This document shows positions 14,209 to 24,310 of a DNA stretch of 64,000 nt, piece by piece. The stretch is from Echinochloa phyllopogon. Lineage: Eukaryota; Streptophyta; Magnoliopsida; Poales; Poaceae. Position 1 is the first letter of the stretch, and each line of letters begins with the position of its first letter. The stretch covers positions 24,293,001 through 24,357,000 of the forward strand of contig BTCW01000005.1 of assembly GCA_033239725.1 (NCBI GenBank), in the 5' to 3' direction. The notes beneath the pieces were generated by a model. That model worked only from the letters and a program-made list of their open reading frames with translations, did not search any database and had not been told where the DNA came from. The translations under genes were made by a program, and so were the position numbers.

Positions 14209-17200
14209 GAAACGAACTACCGATTCGCGCCAGAAACGAAAGGAACGCACCCAATCCACTTTTTTGGACACAATAGTGATGTTTTGGTTCGTTTTTGCCA
14301 GTTTTGTTACTGTGCAAAAAACCATGTCGGGATAGCATTTAATGCACCGATTTAGCCCGGAACCGAAACGAACTACCGATTCGCGCCAGAAACGAAAGGA
14401 ACGCACCCAATCTACTTTTTCGGACCCAATGATGATGTTTTGGTTTGTTTTGGTCAGTTTCGTTACTGTGCAAAAAACCATGCCGGGATAGCATTTAATG
14501 CACCGATTCGGGCCGGAACCGAAACGAACTACCGATTCGCGCCAGAAACGAAACGAACGCACCCAATCCACTTTTTCGGACCCAATAGTGATGTTTTGGT
14601 TCGTTTTCCTCAGTTTCAATACTGTGCAAAAAACCATGCCGGGTTAGCATTAAATGCACCGATTCGGGCCGGAACTGAAACGAACTACCGATTCGCGCCA
14701 GAAACGAAACGAACGCACCCAATCCACTGTTTTTGGACCCAATAGTGATGTTTTGGTTCGTTTTGGTCAGTTTTGTTACTGTGCAAAAAACCATGCCGGG
14801 ATAGCATTTAATGCACCGATTCGGGCCGGAACCGAAACGAACTACCGATTCACGCCAGAAACGAAACGAACGCACCCAATCCACTTTTTCGGACCCAATA
14901 GTGATGTTTTGGTTCGTTTTCGTCAGTTTTGTTACTGTGCAAAAAACCATGCCGGGTTAGCATTTAATGCACCGATTCGGGCCGGAACCGAAACGAACTA
15001 CCGATTCGCGCCAGAAACGAAACGAACGCACCCAATCCACTTTTTTGGACACAATAGTGATGTTTTGGTTCGTTTCTGCCAGTTTTGTTACTATGCAAAA
15101 AACCATGTCGGGATAGCATTTAATGCACCGATTTAGCCCGGAACCGAAACGAACTACCGATTCGCGCCAGAAACGAAAGGAACGCACCCAATCTACTTTT
15201 TCGGACCCAATGATGATGTTTTGGTTTGTTTTGGTCAGTTTCGTTACTGTGCAAAAAACCATGCCGGGATAGCATTTAATGCACCGATTCGGGCCGGAAC
15301 CGAAACGAACTACCGATTCGCGCCAGAAACGAAACGAACGCACCCAATCCACTTTTTCGGACCCAATAGTGATGTTTTGGTTCGTTTTCCTCAGTTTCAA
15401 TACTGTGCAAAAAACCATGCCGGGTTAGCATTAAATGCACCGATTCGGGCCGGAAGTGAAACGAACTACCGATTCGCGCCAGAAACGAAACGAACGCACC
15501 CAATCCACTGTTTTTGGACCCAATAGTGATGTTTTGGTTCGTTTTGGTCAGTTTTGTTACTGTGCAAAAAACCATGCCGGGATAGCATTTAATGCACCGA
15601 TTCGGGCCGGAACCGAAACGAACTACCGATTCACGCCAGAAACGAAACGAACGCACCCAATCCACTTTTTCGGACCCAATAGTGATGTTTTGGTTCGTTT
15701 TCGTCAGTTTTGTTACTGTGCAAAAAACCATGTCGGGTTAGCATTTAATGCACCGATTTAGCCCGGAACCGAAACGAACTACCGATTCGCGCTAGAAACG
15801 AGAGGAACGCACCCAATCTACTTTTTCGGACCCAATGATGATGTTTTGGTTCGTTTTGGTCAGTTTCATTACTGTGCAAAAAACCATGCCGGGATAGCAT
15901 TTAATGCACCGATTCGGGCCGGAACCGAAACGAACTACCGATTCGCGCCAGAAACGAAACGAACGCACCCAATCCACTTTTTCGGACCCAATAGTGATGT
16001 TTTGGTTCGTTTTCATCAGTTTTGTTACTGTGCAAAAAACCATGCCGGGTTAGCATTTAATGCACCGATTCGGGCCGGAACCGAAACGAACTACCGATTC
16101 GCGCCAGAAACGAAACGAACGCACCCAATCCACTGTTTTTGGACCCAATAGTGATGTTTTGGTTCGTTTTGGTCAGTTTCGTTACTGTGCAAAAACCATG
16201 CCGGGATAGCATTTAATGCACCGATTCGGGCCGGAACCGAAACGAACTACCGATTCGCGCCTGAAACGAAACGAACGCACCCAATCCACTTTTTCGGACC
16301 GAATAGTGATGTTTTGGTTCGTTTTCGTCAGTTTTGTTACTGTGCAAAAAACCATGCCGGGTTAGCATTTAATGCACCGATTCGGGCCGGAACCGAAACG
16401 AACTACCGATTCGTGCCAGAAACGAAACGAACGCACCCAATCCACTTTTTCGGACCCAATAGTGATGTTTTGGTTCGTTTTCATCAGTTTTGTTACTGTG
16501 CAAAAAACCATGCCGGGTTAGAATTTAATGCACCGATTCGGGCCGGAACCGAAACGAACTACCGATTCACGCCAGAAACGAAACGAACGCACCCAATCCA
16601 CTTTTTTTGGACCCAATAGTGATGTTTTGGTTTGTTTTGGTCAGTTTCGTTACTGTGCAAAAACCATGCCGGGATAGCATTTAATGCACCGATTCTGGCC
16701 GGAACCGAAACGAACTACCGATTCGCACCAGAAACGAAACGAACGCACCCAATCCACTTTTTTGGACACAATAGTGATGTTTTGGTTCGTTTTGGCCAGT
16801 TTTGTTACTGTGCAAAAAACCATGCCGAGATAACATTTAATGCACCGATTTAGCCCGGAACCGAAACGAACGCACCCAATCCAATTTTTCGGACCCAATA
16901 GTGATGTTTTGGTTGTATTTCGTCAGTTTCGTTACTGTGCAAAAAACCATGCCAGGTTAGCATTTAATGCATCGATTCGGGCCGAAATTGAAACGAACTA
17001 CCGATTCGCGCTAGAAACGAAACGAACGCACCCAATCCACTGTTTTTGGACCCAATAGTGATGTTTTGGTTCGTTTTGGTCAGTTTTGTTACTGTGCAAA
17101 AAACCATGCCGGGATAGCATTTAATGCACCGATTCGGGCCGGAACCGAAACGAACTACCGATTCGCGCCAGAAACGAAAGGAACGCACCCAATCCACTTT

Positions 17201-17710
17201 TTTGGACCGAATAGTGATGTTTTGGTTCGTTTTGGTCGGTTTCGTTACTGTGCAAAAAACCATGTCGGGATAGCATTTAATGCACCGATTTAGCCCGGAA
17301 CCGAAACGAACTACCGATTCGCGCCAGAAACGAAAGGAACGCACCCAATCCACTTTTTCGGACCCAATGATGATGTTTTGGTTCGTTTTGGTCAGTTTCG
17401 TTACTGTGCAAAAAACCATGCCGGGATAGCATTTAATGCACCAATTCGGGCCGGAACCGAAACGAACTACCGATTCGCGCCAGAAACGAAAGGAACGCAC
17501 CCAATCCACTTTTTTGGACCGAATATTGATGTTTTGGTTCGTTTTGGTCGGTTTCATTACTGTGCAAAAAACCATGCCGGGATAGCATTTAATGCACCGA
17601 TTTAGCCCGGAACCGAAACGAACTACCGATTCGCGCCAGAAACGAAAGGAACGCACCCAATCCACTTTAACGGACCCAACGATGATGTTTTGGTTCGTTT
17701 TGGTCAGTTT
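14209..17710 (+). repeat. Large duplicated satellite block, copy B
   Basis: Partner of 10023-13524. Between the copies lie about 0.68 kb (13525-14208) of GAAAGGAACG-type monomers that repeat neighbouring types. The near-absence of differences suggests this is one of the youngest rearrangements in the window. Confidence 0.85.
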
Positions 17711-17900
17711 CGTTACTGTGCAAAAAACCATGCCGGGATAGCATTTAATGCACCGATTCGGGCCATAACCGAAACGAACTACCGATTCGCGCCAGAAACG
17801 AAACGAACGCACCCAATCCACTTTTTCGGACCCAATAGTGATGTTTTGGTTCGTTTTCATCAGTTTCAATACTGTGCAAAAAACCATGCCGGGTTAGCAT

Positions 17901-18300
17901 TTAATGCACCGATTCGGGCCGGAACTGAAACGAACTACCGATTCGCGCCAGAAACGAAACGAACGCACCCAATCCACTTTTTTTTCTTCTAATAGTGATG
18001 TTTTGGTTCGTTTTGGTCAGTTTTGTTACTGTGCAAAAAACCATGTCGGGATAGCATTTAATGCACCGATTCGGGCCGGAACCGAAACGAACTACCGATT
18101 CGCGCCAGAAACGAAACGAACGCATCCAATCAAATTTTTCGGACCCAATAGTGATGTTTTGGTTCATTTTCGTCAGTTTTGTTACTGTGCAAAAAACCAT
18201 GCCGGGTTAGCATTTAATGCACCGATTCGGGCCGGAACCAAAACGAACTACCGATTCACGCCAGAAACGAAACGAACGCACCCAATCCACTTTTTTTGGA
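17901..18300 (+). repeat. Satellite block with TTTTCTTCT variant, shared with 30741-31140
   Basis: One monomer has a T-run followed by CTTCT in place of GGACCC, and the next reads CCAATCAAATTTTTCGG. The pair recurs right of the retrotransposon near 30741-31140, where CTCCC stands in place of CTTCT. The CAATCAAATTTTT monomer also occurs near 38936. This ties the two sides of the insertion together as one formerly continuous array. Confidence 0.8.
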
Positions 18301-18519
18301 CCCAATAGTGATGTTTTGGTTCGTTTTGGTCAGTTTTATTACTGTGCAAAAAACCATGCCGGGATAGCATTTAATGCACCGATTCAGGCCGGAACCGAAA
18401 CGAACTACCGATTCGCGCCAGAAACGAAACGAACGCACCGAATCCACTTTTTTTGGCCCCAATAGTGATGTTTTGGTTTGTTTTGGTCAGTTTCGTTACT
18501 GTGCAAAAAACCATGCCGG

Positions 18520-18523
18520 GATA
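18520..18523. repeat. Left copy of imperfect target-site duplication
   Basis: GATA precedes the left LTR edge; AATA follows the right edge. The uninterrupted satellite reads GGGATAGCATTT, so the plain duplication is ATA, or four bases with one mismatch. Ty3/gypsy integrases usually make 5 bp duplications, so this one is short or has mutated. Confidence 0.6.
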
Positions 18524-18980
18524 TGTCACACCCGGATTTACACAGAAACCCGAATGCTACTATATGTGTGCCCAGGAAGTCCACAGAACACATATAGTTA
18601 ACAAATATGATAAACAGAGTACATATGCTCGAATAAAATGGTTTTACATCAGAGTTTACTTGAACAAAAAGGAAATTACAGCGGAAGACTTAGAGACTAA
18701 TCTCTCTCTAATCTAAACGAAGCCGAAGTCCACAACTCCACAGGGACACTGACTGGTTGAGCACAGCTAGAAGAAAGGCAGATCTTCAGGAAATTCGACG
18801 GCAGCAGCTCCTTCTAAGCCTTCTGTTACCCATCCGGGATTTTGCCCAAAAATAATAACAACAGCAAGTGTAAGTAACTGAGTTACTTAGCAAATACAGT
18901 ACAGATTATGAAGGCTAAAAAGTAAGGCTTGACTCGGCTGAACTGCATTAGCATTTTTAGTTGGCTGATTTTAGTTTGAT

Positions 18981-19090
18981 TCGAGGGTACCATCGAAGGA
19001 TGATCTCGAGGGTAGCATCGAAAGTGATTCCGAGGGTCTCTTCGAGAGTATTCGAGGGAGCCTCGAATGTAGTCGGAGATAACTCGAGGG
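18981..19090. repeat. Cluster of TCGAGGG words in LTR
   Basis: TCGAGGG or a close form (CCGAGGG, TCGAGAG, TCGAAGG) occurs about nine times within 110 bp, at irregular 10-20 bp spacing. The same cluster lies at 26710-26819 in the 5' LTR. It may be a protein-binding cluster or a decayed short tandem repeat. Confidence 0.6.
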
Positions 19091-20763
19091 TATAACATTT
19101 AAGTGAATCCCGGTTAAATTTTCCCAATTAATAAAGTAGAAGATAGATATTAAACAGAAATAATAAACGGCATCTTCTAATCAAAAAGGATCCAGGCCGC
19201 TCGTGACCTTGAGCAAGGCTATCATGATAGATTATACACTCTGCAGAGGTTTCGCCCTTTTCCCACCGGTCGCGTAAAAGTTCAAAGGAACTTTGCACCC
19301 AACCACGCACGTCAACACTTCCGAGGTGTGACTGCATAGGGACGCTACGAGGCTTTTCACAAGACACTTTAACAGAACAGCAGCCGTTATGGTACAACCT
19401 AGGCAGCATGACCCGAGGCACCGAGACTGACTTACGCCCGTGCCGCAGCACGAGGGGGTCAATGGCGTCCAATCGCAGAAAAGTAATGCAAAAGCAGAAT
19501 TAAATAGCGCAACGTGTAGAACCCCCGCCATACGGAAGTTCCCACACGGGACTGTGCCTCACGGGGACATAGCCAACGGATACTCCGTCCTCGGTGGATC
19601 AAACCATACTCTCACCCATGCTTCCCATAACGCCGGTGGCCCCTCGGTAACTACTGTTAAATTAAAGCCGTACAAGTTACTTGTCCAAGACCAGAGCCAT
19701 TATAGTTCCGGCGGTGACGACAGGCTCCTGGGTTGCCGCTTTAAGAACCAGTCCTTACGGAGAGACTCTAGGGCCAGGCTCGAAGCATACGCCCTAGCTC
19801 CCTGATCCAAGTTGCTAAAAAAGCAAATTTTACCATTAACATTGAAGTGAACCATTAAGTCATGATTAATGATAAAATAATTGTGACAGTAGCTGCGCCT
19901 AGCAATTTTCTACCCAAATGCAAATAAACCCAAGGTAATCAAGGTAAAGGGTAAACAGACTAGGTACAACCTTAATAGGATCAAAATTAGACTCATGCAT
20001 ATGCCGTAAATAATGTGTAAAGGTGTTTAGGTAGCAAGGATTGTCCGTGCTGTACTTGCCTTCTACAAACTGCTGTTGCTGCTGCTGTTCCTGATACTGC
20101 TGATCGTGGTACCCCTCGAACTCGAACGCGAACGGCTCACCAACTGGACTCTCGAAGGAACACACAAGCAACCATACAAGCCAGTACATGCAAAAAATAT
20201 TAATCTATTAGAATAGTACACCAAACAATAAAGAACAGAAGAAAGAAAACTTCGAAACTAATCTACGCTTTGCTACGAACACAAGAGCGCAAAAATCACT
20301 CTAATCGGAGCTAAAGTAAAGAAGCTACAAACTGGTCTCGGGCGCGACTTTAAAAACTTGCAGGGGTTAAAACAAAAGAAAAAGGACTTATTTGTAAATA
20401 CTTTTGAACTAAGTTGGACTGCGGGTTGATTTTGAAAACGAGAAGGCTTGTTTTGCAAAACAGTCAGCTTCGAGGGTACCTCTGGTTCGACCAGGGCCTC
20501 GAACTGACGCGGCGGCGTTGGATCTAAATCTAATGGCTCAAAACAAAACGGCTTTTCGAGGGGTATGCTGGCTTCGAGGCTTGACGCTAGCGACGCTCGA
20601 ACACAGGAGCGGAGAAACTACTGGGTCGACAGCGGACCAAAATTAGCACAGAGCACGGCAAGAATCGGAGCAAGAACGCTATGGAGAGCTTCGGGTTTTC
20701 AAGGCGAACCTCCTGGAGTGCTTTCCGACGAGTGCGAAGCTCCGACGGCGAAGATCGAGGGTG

Positions 20764-20833
20764 GGTCTCGAGCGAGGCGGAACTTCTTCCGACGAGAACG
20801 GTCTCGAGCGAGGCGGAACTTCTCGGCGAGAAC
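20764..20833. repeat. Imperfect ~35 bp tandem duplication inside LTR
   Basis: Two units (36 and 34 bp) both start GGTCTCGAGCGAGGCGG and end CGAGAAC; the second has lost two bases in its middle. The copy in the 5' LTR is at 28493-28562. Because both LTRs have it, it predates this insertion. Confidence 0.8.
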
Positions 20834-20899
20834 GGTAGCTAGGGTTGTGGCTCGATTGGAAAGATTGAAGGGAATATCATGGCGGCGACTAAAGGCGAC

Positions 20900-20908
20900 T
20901 ATAAATAG
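20900..20908 (+). promoter_or_regulatory. TATA-like word in LTR, antisense to the element
   Basis: TATAAATAG reads on the plus strand, opposite to the element's genes. The other LTR has the same word at 28629-28637, pointing outward into the right satellite array. Its reverse complement contains TATTTATA, so it might also serve element transcription. No start site can be shown. Confidence 0.35.
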
Positions 20909-21289
20909 AGCAAAGTCCGATCTCGAGTCCAAGTCTTGGCGTGCGCGTCAGGGAAAGATTCGGCGAAGGCGGCAGCGTCGGAGTCGGTCTCGAGCTAGAG
21001 TCCTTGTCGAAGACGACGGTCTCGAAAGGGAAACGGCCCAGCGCCAGAAAAGAAAATAGAAGGCAAAGCCTAAAAGCGAAATTTGAATTGGATTTTAAAA
21101 TCCAATTTGAACTTCAAACAAACGAATCTCAATGCAGCCAGCATGAATGCATCAAAAATGTTTCTAGCCTTATCTTTGATTTTATTTCTCATAAATAATT
21201 TGTTTTCCTTAGATACATATGAGCATAAATTAAATAAAAGCGATTTAATTACTAAATTTCAAAATGGGCATTTTTAGGGTGTTACAAAT

Positions 21290-21302
21290 CTACCCCCCTT
21301 AA
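21290..21302 (-). other. Polypurine tract
   Basis: In element sense the tract reads TTAAGGGGGGTAG and ends three bases (ATT) before the TGTAACACC start of the 3' LTR. Such a tract survives RNase H and primes plus-strand synthesis. The TAA that ends Pol overlaps its first bases. Confidence 0.88.
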
Positions 21303-24300
21303 GATGAATCTCGTCCTCGAGATTCGGATGTGGATGGGAATAACTGTGGATATTCAGTTCTGAGGTCTTCTTCTCTTTCCCAAGTCGCTTCATCCACTGA
21401 ATGAAGGCTCCACTGGACCTTGCACATCCGGATCATTTTATTTCTGGTGACTCTTTCTGACTCCTCCAAAATCTTGACAGGATGCTCAGTATAGGTAAGA
21501 TCTTCCTCCACATTTTGCTCATCAATCGGAATCTGTTCCTCAGGTACTCTCAAACACTTTTTCAACTGAGACACATGGAACACATCATGTACTCCCGCTA
21601 ACTTCTCTGGTAGCTCTAACTGATATGCCACCTCACCTTTCCGACCAAGTACCTTGAACGGTCCAATGTATCGAGGTGCTAACTTGCCCTTGACGTTGAA
21701 CCTCTTCACGCCTCTCATGGGTGACACCTTGAGATACACGAAGTCTCCAATTTCGAAACTAAGATCCCTCCGTCGGTTATCTGCATAGCTCTTCTGTCTG
21801 GATTGTGCCACTTTCAGATTCTGTCTGATTACCTGGACTTGTCGCTCTGCTTCTCTTAGTATCTCAGGTCCAAATACCTGACTTTCTCCCGTCTGATTCC
21901 AGAATAGTGGTGTCCTACACTTTCTGCCATACAGGGCCTCGAATGGTGCCATCTGCAAACTCTTCTGGTAGCTGTTGTTGTACGAGAATTCCGCGTACGG
22001 TAAACTCTTGTCCCAACTGGCACCATATTGTAGAGCACATGCTCTCAACATATCTTCTAATATCTGATTCGTCCGTTCTGTCTGCCCATCTGTCTGCGGA
22101 TGGTAAGCTGAACTGAACTGTAGCTTAGTGTCCATAGACTCATGCAGTTGTCGCCAAAAGTGCGATGTGAATTGGGTACCTCGATCAGACACTATTCTTT
22201 TCGGTACCCCATGCAAACACACAATCCTCTCCATATACAACTCCGCTAGTCTGGCTCCCGAGTAGGTGGTCTTTACTGGTAGGAAATGCGCCACCTTGGT
22301 GAGACGATCCACGATTACCCAGATTGAATCAAATCCCCTCTGAGTGCGAGGTAAGCCAGTGATGAAATCCATACCGACTTCTTCCCACTTCCATTCAGGT
22401 ACCTTCAGGGGCTGGAGCAAACCTGCTGGCCTCTGATGTTCAGCCTTGACTCTCTGACACGTGTCACACAGAGCTACATATGTGGCCACATCTCTCTTCA
22501 ATCCGTACCACCAAAATCTCTCTTTGATATCTTGGTACATCTTGGTACTTCCTGGGTGTATCGAATACGCCGATTCATGGGCCTCCCTGAGAATTGCATC
22601 TCTGATCTGCACTATATCTGGTACACAGATCCGCTTCTCATACCACAATGTTCCTTGGTCATCCACTCGGAAACCAGGGGCTTTTCCTAATGCCACTAGT
22701 TCCACGATCTCCTTGATCTTCTCATCTGTGAGCTGTCCTTTTCGGATCTCTTGTTCCAAGGTCGGTTCTACTGCCATCTGGGTGACGCTAGTCACAAATC
22801 CCAGACTCATCCTCTCGAACTCTGAGCTGAGTTCCTCCGATAAGAAATGTCCCGTGATCTTATTCACGTAACTCCTTCTACTCAAAGCATCTGCCACCAA
22901 GTTGGCCTTCCCTGGATGATAATGTATCTCCAGGTCGTAGTCCTTGATCAACTCTAACCAACGACGCTGTCTCATATTCAGATCTGACTGTGTGAACACA
23001 TACTTGAGACTCTTGTGGTCAGTGTAAATGTCACACTTATGTCCAATCAAGTAATGCCTCCAAATTTTTAAAGCATGCACCACAGCTGCTAACTCCAGAT
23101 CATGTGTCGGGTAATTCTGCTCATGCTTCCTCAACTGCCTCGAAGCATAGGCCACTACTCTGCCTTCTTGCGTGAGTACACATCCCAATCCTAGACGAGA
23201 TGCATCGCAGTAGATAGAGAAGCTCTTGGTTATATCTGGCAACACAAGCACAGGTGCTGTCGTCAGCCTCGTCTTCAGACCCTCGAAGCTGGCTTGACAT
23301 GCCTCGGTCCAGACAAACTTGGCGTTTTTCTCTAGTAACGCCGTCAGAGGTTTAGCAATTTTGGAGAACCCTTCAATGAACCTCCGATAGTATCCAGCCA
23401 TTCCAAGGAAACTTCTGATTTCACTCACATCTTTAGGCGGATTCCAACTCAACACATCGCTAACCTTCTTCGGATCAACGGCCACTCCGCCATTGGACAG
23501 TACGTGTCCCAAGAATGCTACTTCCTTCAACCAAAACTCACACTTGCTCAACTTGGCATACAACTGATGCTCACGGAGTCTCTGCATCACCAATCTCAGA
23601 TGTTCTACATGCTCTTCCTCATTCTTGGAGAAAACTAGAATGTCGTCAATGAACACTACCACGAACTTGTCAAGATAGTCCATGAACACACTGTTCATCA
23701 GATACATGAAGTATGCCGGTGCATTTGTCAAACCGAAAGACATGACAGTGAACTCATATAGACCATACCGGGTTGTGAAGGCTGTTTTGGGGATGTCAGA
23801 CACTCGTATCCTCATCTGATGGTAACCAGATCGGAGATCGATCTTAGAGAACACACAAGCTCCTTTCAACTGGTCGAAGAGATCATCAATCCTTGGCAGC
23901 GGGTACTTGTTCTTGATGGTCACTTCATTCAAAGCTCGATAATCCACACACAATCTCTGGGTCCCATCTTTCTTATCCACAAACAAAACCGGTGCTCCCC
24001 AAGGGGATGAACTAGGACGAATATACCCTTTTGCTAACAATGCCCTTAATTCCTCTTTAAGTTTCTCTAGTTCTTTTATTCCCATTCTATATGGCCTCTT
24101 AGCTATAGGTGCAGTACCAGGCTTAAGATCAATAACAAATTCAACTTCGCGGTCTGGGGGCATACCTGGTAACTCATCTGGAAACACATCCGGGAATTCG
24201 CACACCACTCTGATGTCTTCCAGTGCTACATCTTCGGCTTGGTAGATCTGATTGTGTCCCACGGGGCTAGCTGCTTGGTACTCCACTTTCTCACCAGTCT

Positions 24301-24310
24301 TTGCTGTCAG
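21299..24310 (-). CDS. pol: Pol: reverse transcriptase, RNase H, integrase, chromodomain-like tail
   Basis: This frame continues in phase with Gag-protease just after TAG 24311-24313 and runs to TAA 21299-21301. Numbering here starts at the GTG codon at 24284-24286 (995 codons). No ATG lies near the front, so Pol is probably made as a Gag-Pol fusion. Reverse transcriptase spans about 50-255, with D150 (SKIDLRSGYHQ) and the FIDD box D214-D215. RNase H spans about 350-470 with D361, E398, D423 and D466. Integrase has an HHCC zinc site (H570, H577, C607, C610) and a DD35E core (D640, D701, E737). A GPF motif lies at 875-877. Residues about 933-985 resemble the chromodomain of Tekay-type chromoviruses, thought to guide integration to certain chromatin. 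All catalytic residues I looked for are present and there is no frameshift. The only apparent defect is the upstream TAG. Confidence 0.94.
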   Translation of the reverse strand: MTAKTGEKVEYQAASPVGHNQIYQAEDVALEDIRVVCEFPDVFPDELPGMPPDREVEFVIDLKPGTAPIAKRPYRMGIKELEKLKEELRALLAKGYIRPSSSPWGAPVLFVDKKDGTQRLCVDYRALNEVTIKNKYPLPRIDDLFDQLKGACVFSKIDLRSGYHQMRIRVSDIPKTAFTTRYGLYEFTVMSFGLTNAPAYFMYLMNSVFMDYLDKFVVVFIDDILVFSKNEEEHVEHLRLVMQRLREHQLYAKLSKCEFWLKEVAFLGHVLSNGGVAVDPKKVSDVLSWNPPKDVSEIRSFLGMAGYYRRFIEGFSKIAKPLTALLEKNAKFVWTEACQASFEGLKTRLTTAPVLVLPDITKSFSIYCDASRLGLGCVLTQEGRVVAYASRQLRKHEQNYPTHDLELAAVVHALKIWRHYLIGHKCDIYTDHKSLKYVFTQSDLNMRQRRWLELIKDYDLEIHYHPGKANLVADALSRRSYVNKITGHFLSEELSSEFERMSLGFVTSVTQMAVEPTLEQEIRKGQLTDEKIKEIVELVALGKAPGFRVDDQGTLWYEKRICVPDIVQIRDAILREAHESAYSIHPGSTKMYQDIKERFWWYGLKRDVATYVALCDTCQRVKAEHQRPAGLLQPLKVPEWKWEEVGMDFITGLPRTQRGFDSIWVIVDRLTKVAHFLPVKTTYSGARLAELYMERIVCLHGVPKRIVSDRGTQFTSHFWRQLHESMDTKLQFSSAYHPQTDGQTERTNQILEDMLRACALQYGASWDKSLPYAEFSYNNSYQKSLQMAPFEALYGRKCRTPLFWNQTGESQVFGPEILREAERQVQVIRQNLKVAQSRQKSYADNRRRDLSFEIGDFVYLKVSPMRGVKRFNVKGKLAPRYIGPFKVLGRKGEVAYQLELPEKLAGVHDVFHVSQLKKCLRVPEEQIPIDEQNVEEDLTYTEHPVKILEESERVTRNKMIRMCKVQWSLHSVDEATWEREEDLRTEYPQLFPSTSESRGRDSS

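Larger units (their letters stand above)
1..18523 (+). repeat. Left satellite array, ~156 bp monomers, head to tail
   Basis: About 119 tandem monomers in one orientation fill this stretch. Each can be cut at the word GCATTTAATGC and is usually 156 bp; 155 bp copies have one A fewer in the A-run before CCATG. A monomer has two parts: a CpG-rich half of about 60 bp built from CGAAACGAAC-like words (ACCGATTCGG, CCGGAACCG, CCAGAAACG), and a T-rich half with CCAATCCAC, a T-run, GGACCCAATAGTGATG and three T4 tracts spaced 10 bp. Monomers differ by a limited set of shared substitutions (CGGGATAG/CGGGTTAG, TTCGGGCC/TTTAGCCC, CGAAACG/CGAAAGG), and these recur in ordered blocks. Length and recalled sequence words fit the CentO/CentC family of grass centromeric satellites. 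The family match is from memory; the tandem structure is seen directly. The array begins before the window and is cut at its right end by the retrotransposon. Confidence 0.97.
18524..21286 (-). repeat. 3' LTR (element orientation)
   Basis: Partner of the 5' LTR, same 2763 bp length. Its left edge abuts the satellite (GGGATA, then TGTCACACC on the plus strand). Its right edge lies next to the polypurine tract. It contains a cluster of TCGAGGG words near its element-sense 3' part, a short CTG/CAG-rich run near 20070-20103, and a tandem duplication near 20764-20833. The stretch holds no other gene. Confidence 0.95.

Noticed and set aside
19128..19472. Frames inside the LTR (e.g. 19128-19472 minus, 20565-21059 plus) as genes
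   Set aside because: Present in both LTRs, overlapping in several frames, low complexity or Arg-rich from CG-rich DNA, and no known family.
24284..24286. GTG as an independent start for Pol
   Set aside because: A plant transcript would not normally start there; the frame is continuous with Gag-protease apart from the TAG, so a fusion is more likely.
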